Source: Basidiobolus meristosporus CBS 931.73 (Eukaryota > Basidiobolomycota > Basidiobolomycetes > Basidiobolales > Basidiobolaceae). From it: a stretch of 64,000 nt of DNA. The translations under genes were made by a program, and so were the position numbers. Positions 22,601-33,341 of the stretch are shown in pieces. Under the pieces are notes generated by a model. The model ran no database searches. It had not been told where the DNA came from and was given only the letters and a program-made list of their open reading frames with translations. Every line of letters starts with the position of its first letter. The stretch's first letter is position 1. Location: positions 154,244 through 218,243 of the forward strand of contig MCFE01000032.1 in NCBI GenBank assembly GCA_002104905.1. The letters run 5' to 3'.

Positions 22601-23667
22601 CTGGTCTTAAGCTGGCACTGCAAGGTCTATCACCTCATCTGCCAGTCCTTGCAATAAATCCCTGCAATATACAAGTGCATTTTCTTGAGCACTGCTCTTG
22701 AAGAGGTTTTGCAACCTCTTGGTACGCCCATTAATGTTCCAACATTCCAATGAAGGCATTGTGATAGTCTTTAGAGTTCTTGATGTTGTAGCCTTGTCTG
22801 TCAGTAGGATCTCCACTCTGTCAACAATGGAAGACATAGAGGCTGTGGTAGATAAATTGCCTTTTTCTGCAAACTCATCTACCTTGCTGGAGTGTAGCTC
22901 CACTGGCTGTGCTTTCAACTCTTGTGAAAACTGCTGCTTTCTTGTAGGTAATTCCTCTTGGGTATGATGGGATTTAGTCTGTTCTGGGATTGCGGCATAA
23001 ATTGGCAAGAACTGCAGCTTTTTTGCATGCTTCCCTGTCTCAGGCTTGGGTAGACTTCCTTCCCTTTACCCATTCCTTTGTCACTGCCAGGTCTTTTGCT
23101 GCTACTTTGTCTGAGTGCTTCTTGTAATGAACTACATGTCCTCCTAGATAAATTCTGCTATGATGCATCTGTTTTAGCCTGCTTGTCCCTTGCTGGCACT
23201 CTTCAGGCAACCTGATGTTTCTTCCCCACTTGTTTTGAGCTCTCAACTGTAGCTGAGATGGGCTCCTGTAAAAGCCACTGGTTTTTACCACTGCCAGGTC
23301 CTACACTGCTACTCTGACTGAGTGCTTCTTGATTGGCACTACACTTTTTCCTTGATAAATGTAGTGCTGGTGCATCTGTGTCTACCTGTTTGTCACTAAT
23401 TGGGACTCATCCAGCTACCTGACATCTCTTTGATGCTTGTCTGGAGCTTTCAGCCCTGCTTGCAACAGGCTCTTGAGGAAGCCACTGGTTTTAAGCCATG
23501 GCACCCTTGTTCTTCTGCCTTTGATATTTCTGCTATTCTTAAGACACTTTCTTAGCATACCAATGAAGGTCCAAAAAACTGTTTGCCTGTTCAAATCCAG
23601 GATAATGCTCATAGAACAAGTCAAGTGCATTCTTCTTGGCTTCAAGTTCCTGATGGTCACATGGTAT
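22600..23667 (-). pseudogene. ORF-B of transposon X, fragment
   Basis: Three frame-shifted pieces on the minus strand (23714-23415, 23291-23040, 23008-22607) align with ORF-B at 59425-61390. Shared parts are QELEAKKNALDLFYEHYPGF, RSPSQLQLRAQ, EELPTRKQQFSQELKAQ, SIVDRVEILLTDKATTSRT and KRLQNLFKSSAQ. No known domain is recognised. The N-terminal part is replaced at about 23668 by a fragment of the 1.07-kb LTR. Confidence 0.6.
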
Positions 23668-24283
23668 CCAACACTTCTCAGGTGTTTTGTATGTGGGGTG
23701 TTCATTGGGTGCAATAGCCTCTGGTAAAAGCTTGCTAGAATACTTGGGTTCTGTCTCTAATCTGATGTGATGGGAATAAAGCCACAAGCTTGTCAAGGGA
23801 AAGCTTTTGAGCTACAATCCCCAACTTAGTTGGCATCTCAACAAAAGTATGTGCTGGGTTCAGCATCCTTTGAGATGATAATGAACTAAAGCTTCCAAGG
23901 TCAAAACAACTCTAAACTCCACCAGCAGGGACTTGATAAGAATGCAGCTCTGGTCAATAATTACAAAGACAGAAAAGTATCTTTGCCTGTACAAGAACAA
24001 ACTTGCAAAAGAATCAAATATAACAAAAGATACCTACTCTGAGTATTCCTCACAAGTAGTGCCTCCAAGGTTGGTTGGCTGTCAGCAAGGTTTTCTGGGA
24101 GTGTCTGATGGCCAGGGGTTAGAGGTTCAGGTAGCAGCAGGTAGCAGTGATCACACTAACTAAAAAGTTGGTATATTGATAAAAGGGATGATGATTTATT
24201 GTTGAGGGAGTGCCTCCCTTATATACTTTTCTCACTGGCTAAGTGATTACTAATCATGGTGTTCCAGAAGGTTCCATCTTACC
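23668..24283 (-). mobile_element. Truncated 1.07-kb-family LTR
   Basis: The reverse complement of about 617 bp from the solo LTRs at 37470-38539 and 61853-62923 (for example AAGATACCTACTCTGAGTAT and ATATACTTTTCTCACTGGC). Both ends are missing. It directly abuts ORF-B on the left and Tnp2-like sequence on the right. Confidence 0.8.
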
Positions 24284-25477
24284 ACAGAGAGAATGTACAG
24301 ATGTCAGCATGCAATTGCAGCAAAGTTGGCAAGCTATAAGCCATTGGCTGCAATATAGAATCAATTGGAAACTGGAGGTACTTAAGATAGAGGGTATCTA
24401 TTGGAGAAAAAGCTTTCCACTGGGAGCAATGCATTGCTTTTAAACAATATTCTTACACTAATGACCAAGTTGTACATGGGGCATTTAAAGTTAAATGAGC
24501 CCTTCAAGATACTGGAGAAGCTTAAGAGAATTGGCAAGATATTACAGAGTATCAGTTACCCTAAGTACTTCTCACAGGTTCCAATTAATATCCATATCCA
24601 TATACAACAATACAAATACAAAGACTGGATGAGCTGGATTAATAATTATGCAAGTGGTGTTCTGAAGCCATTCCTACCAAAAATACATTGGAAGCATTGG
24701 GATTCATATCTGGACATTGTAGGGATATTTATCCTGAAGTGGATCACCAATGCCAACTTGACACATCTACAGCTGTTGTGTGATGAGTTTGTAATGGGAT
24801 TTAAGCAGCTATACTACAAACATAAAGCTGAACACATAGATGTCTGCCGCTTGTGTATCCATTCTCTACTCCATCTTGCTTGGTATATGGAGAATATTGG
24901 GCCTTTCTTCACCTTTTGGAAGTTTCCTATGGTGCAGATGTGTTGGGAGATAGGAAGACAAGTCAAGTTGCAGGTACTACCATATCCCAATCTCATCAAG
25001 AATATTACCTTCAAGTCTGTCATGGATGTGATTAGTAGGCACATGGAGGACAGCCAGGCCAAGTTGGAAAATATTGAGGACAGATGTGCACATGGAGACA
25101 CCCATTCCTATGGCAACAAGAAGCTAAGCAGCCCCAATGCATGGATAATTTGTTAAGTAATGCAAAGTTGGGTTAGGTGCTGCAAGCAACTAATTTTATT
25201 AGGAAAATTCTACCAAGATATGCCAGATTTCTCATGGTCACAAGCCAACGTCTACACCATTCAATATAGAATTCACACAAACAAGAGCCAGAGTGCCCCA
25301 ATGGAAAAAACAGTCAAGTTGCAGATGCTACCATATTTCAATCTCATCAATAATATTACCTTTGAGTCTGTTACGGATGTGTTGAATTGGTTCATGTAGG
25401 ACAGCTAGAAAGTGCTGGAAAATAGAGAGGACAGATGTGCATATGGATTTACTGATGCCTTTGGCATTGAGAAGCTA
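24284..25477 (+). pseudogene. C-terminal part of a Tnp2-like (CACTA/EnSpm) transposase, tail duplicated
   Basis: The open frame 24401-25156 (251 aa) has IHSLLHLAWYMENIGPFFTFW followed by FPMVQMCWEIG, the pattern of the conserved C-terminal region in fungal Tnp2 proteins. The segment VKLQVLPYPNLIKNITF to the terminal EDRCAHG...KKL recurs in altered form at 25310-25475, so the tail is present twice. The second tail runs in frame into copia sequence (GIEKL/MEDCKP) at 25478. The catalytic DDE region is not present here. The assignment rests on remembered family pattern and should be tested by profile search. Confidence 0.55.
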
Positions 25478-26998
25478 ATGGAAGACTGTAAACCAGCAGC
25501 TACCCCAATGGAGACAAACCTTAACTTGGTTAAAACTCAATCAAATCAGGAGTGCTTAGTGCCATATGAAAGCCCTGAATTTCCTTATCAATCTATGGTT
25601 AGCAGTCTGCTATATATCATGCTTGGACATGTCCAGATATCTCATATTCAGTGGGAGTTATCAGCCAGCATAATCTGAGCTATGGATCTGATCATGTTGC
25701 AGCAGTTAAGTGAACTTTTAAATACCTAAAAGAAACTGCTGATATCTGCTTAAGATACACTTATAAGGATTTAGAACAGGATCTTGTGGGATACTCTGAT
25801 ACCAGTTGGGGACAAAACTTTGAACACAGAAGATCACCACAGGAAACACATTTCTTAACTGTAAAGGAGCAGTTTCAAGGAATTCAAGAAAGCAACAAAC
25901 CATAGTACTTTCTACAATAGAGGCAGAATATATGGCAGCCTATGAAGTTACAAAAGAACCACTGTGGCTAAGGAAGCTTTCTAAAGATTCTGGCTTATGT
26001 TAAGTACACCTACTGCTCTATTTCAAGATATCCAAGAATGCATACAATTAGGTAGAAATCAAACTTTCATGTTAGAACTAAGCACATAGATATTAGACAT
26101 CATTTCATACATGAAGCCATAAAGATCTACTTAGCTAACTTAGCCTACAGTCCTACAGATGAAATGATTGCAGACATACTTACCAACCATTAGATAGAGA
26201 CAAGTGTGAATAGACTTGTTCTGTTGGATAGTGCCACATTGAGCCATGAGTGCCAAATGATGCCATAGCGTGCCAGGGAGGCCAAGTGAGCCTAAGCTTG
26301 GCCACAGAGTGTGAAACATAGCTCTTCATCTTCATGCAGATCAGCCCCTGTGTTTCACCCATTGTGTTGGAGAAAATCCGTTTTTTGACCTTTTTTTTGG
26401 ATCAATGTAGTGCATGATGTGTAAGAGCACAGAAGAATTGAAGACATGCACCTGGTACTCAATACCCATGGCACTCTGAATCTAGCTCCTGTAGCTTGTA
26501 TCATGTCACAAAAATGAATGGCACTCTCTTGGTCCACTGGTACTATCTAGCACTATAAGTGCTTTATATAGGTCTTACTTTAGGGCTAATATTTAAATAT
26601 AGTGCCAGATAGTACCAGTGGACCAAGAGAGTGCCATTCATTTATGTGACATGATACAAGCTACAGGAGCTAGATTCAGAGTGCCATGTGTATTGAGTAC
26701 CAGATGCATGTCTTCAGTCCTTCTGTCCTCTCACACATCTTGCACAACACTGATCCAAATAAAAAGGTCAAAAAATGGATTTTCTCCAATACAAAGGGTG
26801 AAACACAGGGGCTGCTTTGCATGAAGATGCAGAGCTATGTTTCATACTCTGGGGCAAAGTTTAGGTCTGCTATGCCTCTCTGGCATGCAATGGCACTATT
26901 TGGCACTCATGGCTCAATGTGGCACTATCCAACGGAACAAGTCTAATATCTTAGATCAAAATTGGGACCAGTCAGTATGAGCATTTAGTTAAGTGGGA
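25478..26998 (+). pseudogene. Copia element E: RT/RNase H end, split by a foldback MITE
   Basis: Starts abruptly at MEDCKPAATPMETNLN and continues through the copia RT C terminus and RNase H (YLKETADICLRYTYKD, STIEAEYMAAYE, KHIDIRHHF) with many stops. A 733-bp MITE interrupts it at 26212-26944. The last 50 bp and the GTGGGA polypurine tract precede the 3' LTR. The 5' half is absent. Confidence 0.85.
26212..26944. mobile_element. Foldback MITE copy 1 (733 bp)
   Basis: Begins AGACTTGTTC and ends GAACAAGTCT. The arms, about 345 bp each (26212-26556 and 26599-26944), are near-perfect inverted repeats around a 42-bp A/T-rich spacer. It is flanked by AAT on both sides (26209-26211, 26945-26947). 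The uninterrupted copia sequence (TTTGAATATCTTAG in copia B, 16905-16920 region) has a single AAT, so the 3-bp target duplication is shown directly. It encodes no protein. Confidence 0.93.
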
Positions 26999-27346
26999 TG
27001 TTGTAAAATTTGTAATTCCACCTTGATATTCACCTGACTTGATCACTTAGATTATTACCATCAAATCTCAGAGAACATGACCAAAATCCTTGTAAGGAGT
27101 TACTTGGAATATTTTCACCAAAATATCAGATACCCAGAACATGAAAATTCTCAAAGTTGCTCAAGCAGCCCCAATCTTTGCACACATGTTCTTGGGAACC
27201 TTCCTAAGCCTACTGCACATGTTTGTTATTCCAATACTATGTAAAAGTGCACATGTTACGCTTACATTCAATGAATTATTAGGTGAAAACTACATAATCT
27301 ACTTGTTCTGCTAATCCCTTCCAGTATCTCCAAGACTCCTACAACA
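26999..27346 (+). repeat. 3' LTR of copia E
   Basis: 348 bp, TGTTGTAAAATTTG...CCTACAACA, preceded by the AAGTGGGA polypurine end. Transposon X sequence resumes at about 27347. Confidence 0.88.
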
Positions 27347-27870
27347 TGTATAGCAGAAATTAGTGATCACTGATTTGCAGTGGCTTGACTTGGATTGCAA
27401 AAAAACTGCATTAGTTGGATCATGACAAATGGTAACCACCTGATGCAAACACATCATCTTTTTCTAGGTTTTTTTTCTCACAGGGATTTCTACTGAAGAA
27501 TTTGGTAGTGATTCACTATGTGCACCTGAACCACCTCCTTGTTGATAATCATACTGGCTACTTGTGTACTTGTAGTCAGTATATTACCTCCTAGTTGATG
27601 AGTGCAATGCTGGAGCTTGGCCATGCTGAATTGCTCCAGACAGTATGACAGAACCAGCTTCAAGTGCCATGCACTGTCACATTAATTTACTTGCCAAAGG
27701 CTCTGGAGGTGGAGGCACTTCATATGGGTCATTGCCAATCAGTTCACCAGAAGTAACTTGCTGATGTTCAGGTGTGCTGGCATGCACAGGCATGATGTGA
27801 TGTGTTGGAATAGCCCTTGGCTGAGTTTAATGTGGTGTCACATTTTGGCATTACTTGGCCTGCTCCAATG
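27347..27870. mobile_element. Transposon X fragment (left of copia D)
   Basis: Matches 44027-44300 and 49210-49615 (shared GATTTGCAATGGCTTGA). It continues at 33342 on the other side of copia D; 49963-50100 preserves the joined, empty-site version. Short residual frames lie on both strands. Confidence 0.6.
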
Positions 27871-28219
27871 TGTTGTAAAAATTTGTATTTCCACCTTAAT
27901 ATTCACCTAACTTAGTCACTTAGATCATTACCTTTATATCCTATAGAATGCTGACCAAATTCCTTGTCGGGATTTACTTAGAATATTTTTGCCAAAATAC
28001 CAGGTACCCAAAACATGAAAATTCTCAAAGTTGTCCAAACAGCCCCAAACTTTGCACACATGTTCTTGGGACCTTCCTTAACCAATTCTATGTGTTTGTA
28101 ATGCCAAGATCAGGTAAAAGTATAAATACTACTTTTACATTCAATAAATCATTAAGTGAAAACCACATAATCTACTTGTCCTGCCAATCACTTCCAATAT
28201 CTCCAAGACTCTTACAACA
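27871..28219 (+). repeat. 5' LTR of copia D
   Basis: TGTTGTAA...TTACAACA. TATAAATA at 28121-28128 is followed by AATAAA at 28143-28148, so promoter and poly(A) signal almost coincide and the R region must be very short. Confidence 0.92.
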
Positions 28220-28232
28220 GGTTATGTGCCCC
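28220..28232 (+). other. Copia primer-binding site overlapping the gag start codon
   Basis: GGTTATGTGCCCC directly follows the LTR. The consensus of three copies (14579, 28220, 20844 on the minus strand) is GGTTATGAGCCCC. Its complement GGGGCTCATAACC matches the anticodon stem-loop of eukaryotic initiator tRNA-Met (GGGCTCATAACCC). The ATG at 28224-28226, the gag start, pairs with the CAU anticodon. Internal-site priming is known in Drosophila copia and yeast Ty5. Confidence 0.7.
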
Positions 28233-31200
28233 AAGCTGTCACTCTCTGTAATGTCTACTACAGCTATTACTGGAATCTTTCCCTCTGCAGAGAAGTTGGA
28301 TGGATCTAACTACCAAGTGTGGAAGGTAAAGATGAAGATGCTGCTACAAGAAAGAGGCCTTTGGGATACTGTCATGGGAGAAGAATGCCCCCCTAAAAAC
28401 GTGGGAGAGGAAGCCTTGAAGTACCAGAAGAAAGAACAAAGTGCCTTTAACTGCATTTGCCTTAATGTTAAGGACAAATTGCTAATTCAATGCTCAAGAG
28501 CAAAAACAGCAAAGAATGCCTGGAAAGCATTAGAAGACACCTACCAGTCATGTTCAGCTGCTAAGAAAATGTATCTGAGATGAAAATTCTTTACTATAAA
28601 GATGCTGCCAGGAGAAGAAATGAAAAATCTAATTAACAGAATTACCCTGCTGGTCAATGAGATGGAATCTGTGGGCGTACCAACTACTGATGAGGATGTG
28701 ATAGTTACCATCCTGAATAGCCTGACAGACAGGTTTCAGGGTCTTGTATCAGCCCTAGAGTCCAGAACTGAAGATTTGACCTTAAGGTACATATATGGAA
28801 GGCTCCTGGATGAAGAATTAAGAAAATAAAGCGCAAATAAGAAGGAAGAAGAAAATGCTTTAATAAGCAATGATAACCAACAAAGGAGGTACCCAAAACC
28901 CTACAAAGGCAACAGCAACCTGTATTGTAACTACTACAAAAGGAAAGGACACACATCCAACCAGTGTCTCAAAAAGAAAGATAATCAGCAAAAAATGCCT
29001 GAATATGGAAATGCTGCAACAAATGAAGATAGATTATAGACTTGTTCCGTTGGATAGTGCCACATTGAGCCATGAGTGCCAAATAATGCCATAGTGTGCC
29101 AAGAAGGCTAAGGGAGCCTATACTTGGCCACAGGGTGTGAAACATAGCTCTGCATCTTCATGCAAAGTGGCCCCTGCATTTTGCCCATTGTGTCGGAGAA
29201 AATCCACTTTCTGACCTTTTTCTTGGATCAATGTTGTGCAGGATGTGAAAGAGCACAGAAAGACTGAAGACATGCATCTGGTACTCAATACCCATGGCAC
29301 TCTGAATCTAGCTCCTGTGGATTGTATCATGTCACAAAAATGCATGGCACTATCTTGGTCCACCGGTACTATCTGGCACTATATTTAAATATTAGCCCTA
29401 AAGTAAAACCTATATAAAGCACTTATCGTGCCAGATAGTACCGGTGGACCAAGATAGTGCCATGCATTTTTGTGACATGATACAATCCACAGGAGCTAGA
29501 TTCAGAGTGCCATGGTTATTGAGTGCCAGATGCATGTCTCAGTTCTTCTGTGCCCTTTCACATCCTGCACAACAATGATCCAGAAAAAAAGGTCAAAAAA
29601 TGGATTTTCTCCAGCACAATGGGTGAATCTCAGGGGCTGCTTTGCATGAAAATGAAGATTAATGTTTCACACTCTGCGGCCAAGTTTAGGTCTGCTATGC
29701 CTTTCTGGCACTCAATGGCACTATTTGGCACTTGTGGCTCAATGTGGCACCATCCAATGGAACAAGTCTTATTCATATCTGCACTAAATATGACCACAAA
29801 CAAGGATTTGCAGACATGGTTTATTGACTCTGGAACATCTCAACACTTTACACACCAAAAAGGACTCTTTACCCAATATCAAGAAATTCCAATTAAGAAG
29901 GTTTTCATGGGTGACAATAGGACACTTGATGCAGTGGGAGAAGGAACTATCCAAGTAAACCTAAGAAGCAGTGAAGGAAGCCATACACTGACTCTCAAAG
30001 AAGTACTCTATGTACCAGAAATAGCCAAGAACCTACTATCTGTAAGCAAGACCACTGCAGAAGGACTCAGTTTCAGCTTTGACAATTCTGGATGCAAGAT
30101 CACTAATCAAAATGGTGCCCATATTGCTTTGGGTATCAGAGATCAGAATCTATACAAGTTGACTTATATTCCATCATATTTGGAAGGCAATATAAGTAAA
30201 TTAAATGAAGAAACAACAATGCTTTGGCACAGGAGATTTGGGCACATCAATTTTGATTATTTATGCAAAATGATCAAAGATCAGCTAATTTCCAGAGTAA
30301 AAATTGATCCCCCAGCTAATTTGGAGCACTGTGAAGCCTGCATATATGGGAAACAAGCCAGACAACCGTTCAAGAGCTCTGGGTTAATCAAAATAAGAAA
30401 AAATTAGATCTGATGCACTCAGATCTGTGTGGACCTATGCAAAATATATCCTTAGGTGGGATGAAGTATTTAATCACTTTTATTGATGATTATACAAGAT
30501 ACACATGGGTCTACTTCATGGAGAGAAAGGAAGAAGTTCTGTCTAAGTTCAGGGAGTTTAAAGCCATGGTGGAGAGAGAAACTGGTGAAAAAATCAAGAA
30601 AATATGCTCTGACAATGGTGGACAGAGAAACTGGTGAAAAAATAAAGAAAATATGCTCTGACTGTAGTGGGGAATACACCTCAAAACTCTTCATCTACTT
30701 CTGCAAAATTCATGGGATAAAGCAAGAGACTACTGTATCATACCCCCCACAGAAAAATGGAGTAGCAAAACGTGCTAACAGATCAATAATTGATATGGCA
30801 AGATCTATGATCAATGATCAAAAATTATCCTATGATTTCTGGGCGGAATCAGTTGCCACTGCTGTTTATCTTAAAAATAGGAGTTATAACAGAATACTTT
30901 GCAATTCTACTCCATTTGAAGCATGGTATGGATACAGACAAAGTGCAGAACATCTAAGAATATTTGGGTGTACAGCATGTGCCAAGTAACTGCCTGGAAA
31001 TCATTCAAGACTTGAGTCACAAAGTGTAAAATGCATATTTTTGGGCTACTGCAATGTGAGCAAAGCAAACAGACTATACAATACCAGAGCAACAAAGCTA
31101 ATCAAGTCCAGGGATGTGTTGTTTGATGAAAATTCAAAATTTTCACAAAAAATGCCTTCAGATGATGCCAAAAATCTGATCTTAAATCCACCAACTGTCA

Positions 31201-32926
31201 GGATTGAATCAGAACAAAACAATGATATTTTTTCACTCCAGAGGACTCTAAAATCCTGGTTCAGCCAGAATCAGTGCTCAGGAATATCCCAGAAGTGATC
31301 ATTCCAGTATCAAATGCCCGGAGATCCAATTGGACAAGAAATAGCCCAACTTACTATATCAATGAGGGTACAAACTTAGCCTATGCCCATTCAGTCAATA
31401 TTGATGAGCCCCAGACTGTAAAAGAGGCCTCAAATAGCCCTCAGACAAAGTTTTGGAGATCTGCAATAACTGAGGAATATCAGGCCCTGATGGAAAATCA
31501 ACCTGGGACTTAGTCAAATTACCAATCAACCAAAAATCAAGATATGCAGATGCAGATGGGTCTTCAACACAAAATACAACGCTAATAGTACAATTGAAAG
31601 ATACTAAGCAAGACTTGTAGCCAAAGAATGCTTTCAAACAAAAGGACCTGACTATACTGCAACCTTTGCACTGGTAGCCAAGTTTAATTCCATCAGATTA
31701 ATATTGGCTATTGCAGCCAAATATAAGTTTTTTATTCATCAAATGGATGTAAAAGCTGCATTTTTGAATGGAGAACTTGATGAGGATGTGAATATGGACC
31801 AGTCTGATGGGTTTGTTGACCAAGATAGCCCCCATTTGGTCTGCAAGCTTAAAAAGTCACTATATGGTCTCAAACAATCACCAAGAGCCTGGAATTGCAA
31901 GATAGATTCTTATTGGGAATCTTCAAGTTTCAAAAGGAGTAATGCTGACTATAGTATATACTATAAGCCATATAGAACAAATCCAGTTCTATTAGCTCTA
32001 TATGTGGATGATCTTATTATAGCCACCAATAACCTAGAAACATTGAAAGAGACTAAATCCAGCCTATCTAAAGAGCTCAAGATGTCCAAACAAGGAGAAC
32101 TTAATTACTACTTAGGGATTAAGTTCTTCATAGACAGAAGTACCCAGACTATCACCCTAAGCCAATCCAAGTATATTCAAGATATACTAAAGAAGTACCA
32201 AATGGAAGACTGTAAACTGGCAGCTACCCCAATGGAGACAAACCTTAACTTGGTCAAAACTCAGCCAAATCAAGAGAGCTTGGTGCCATCTGAAAGCCCT
32301 GACTTTCCTTATCAATCAGAGATTGGCAGTCTGATGTATATTATGCTAGGAACACGTCCAGATATCTCATATTCAGTGGGAGTTGTCAGCCAACATAATC
32401 AAAACTATGGATCTGATCACATTGCAGCAGTTAAGCAGATTTTTAGATACCTAAAAGGAACTGCTGATATCTGCTTAAGATACACTTATAAGGATTCAGA
32501 ACAGGATCTTGTGGGATACTCTGATGCTGATTGGGGACAAAAACTAGAAGACAGAAGATCCACCACAGGATACACCTTTCTTTACTGTAAAGGAGCAATT
32601 TCATGGAATTCAAGAAAGCAACCAACCGTAGCACTTTCCACCACAGAGGCAGAGTATATGACTGCCTGTGAAGCTACAAAAGAAGCAATGTGGTTAAGAA
32701 AACTTTATACAGATTTAGGCCTATGTCAAAAAACGCCTATTACTTTATTTCAGGATAATCAAGGATGTATACAATTAGGTAGAAATTCAACTTTTCATGC
32801 TAGAACCAAGCACATAGATATTAGACATCATTTCATATGTGAAGCTATAGAGAATAACTTAGTTAGCTTGGCTTACTGTCCTACAGATGAAAAGATTGCA
32901 GACATATTTACCAAACCATTAGCTTG
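28224..32926 (+). pseudogene. Copia D gag-pol, interrupted
   Basis: Gag from 28224 stops at a TGA (28581-28583), resumes at 28602 and stops again at 28827-28829. The zinc knuckle has a Tyr in place of the second Cys (CNYYKRKGHTSNQC). The MITE splits gag from protease. Protease site WFIDSGTSQHFT, GAG-pre-integrase to 30405, integrase 30413-30989 damaged by a 49-bp duplication near 30576-30640. The best part is 31704-32927, 407 codons open, with the RT palm LYVDDLII, and RNase H motifs DADW, TEAEYM and DNQGCIQL. Usual copia pol has all of this in one frame; this copy cannot make it. Confidence 0.92.
29038..29769. mobile_element. Foldback MITE copy 2 (732 bp)
   Basis: Same termini as copy 1 (AGACTTGTTC...GAACAAGTCT), arms about 29038-29382 and 29427-29769. 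Flanked by TAT (29035-29037 and 29770-29772); copia A and B have a single TAT at this place (GACTATTCATATCTGC), so the duplication is 3 bp. The central spacer is in the opposite orientation to that of copy 1. Confidence 0.93.
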
Positions 32927-32992
32927 AGAGAAGTCTGAATATCTTAGGTCAAAATTAGGACTAGTCAGTATGAACATTTAGCTGAGTGGGAG

Positions 32993-33341
32993 TGTTGTAA
33001 TAATTTGTATTTCCATCTAAATATTCACCTAGCTTAGTCACTTAGATCATTACCTTCATATCCTATAGAATATTGACCAAATTCCTTGTTGGGATTTACT
33101 TAGAAAATTTTTGCCAAAATACCAGGTACCCAGAACATGAAAATTCTCAAAGTTGTCCAAACAGCCCCAAACTTTGCACACATGTTCTTGGGACCTTCCT
33201 TAACCTATTCTACGTGTTTGTAATGCCAAGATCAGGTAAAAGTATAAATACTACTTTTACATTCAATAAATCATTAACTGAAAACCACATAATGTACTTG
33301 TTCTCCCAATCACTTCCAATATCTCCAAGACTTTTACAACA
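32993..33341 (+). repeat. 3' LTR of copia D
   Basis: 349 bp. Differences from the 5' LTR include TCGGG/TTGGG and TACGTG/TATGTG, both CpG-to-TpG type. Confidence 0.92.

Larger units (their letters stand above)
27871..33341 (+). mobile_element. Copia element D with both LTRs (5,471 bp)
   Basis: LTRs 27871-28219 and 32993-33341 are 349 bp each and differ at about 17 positions by my count. The flanks are CAATG (27866-27870) and CAACG (33342-33346), a 5-bp duplication with one transition. Primer-binding site 28220-28232, polypurine tract GCTGAGTGGGAG at 32981-32992. It carries a foldback MITE at 29038-29769. Confidence 0.93.

Noticed and set aside
29523-30407. 294-codon open frame taken as one protein
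   Set aside because: Its first 80 codons translate the MITE right arm; only the rest is copia protease and pre-integrase.
27871-33341. Copia D as an active element
   Set aside because: Stops, a 49-bp frame-breaking duplication and a 732-bp MITE interrupt gag-pol, and the LTRs differ at about 17 sites.
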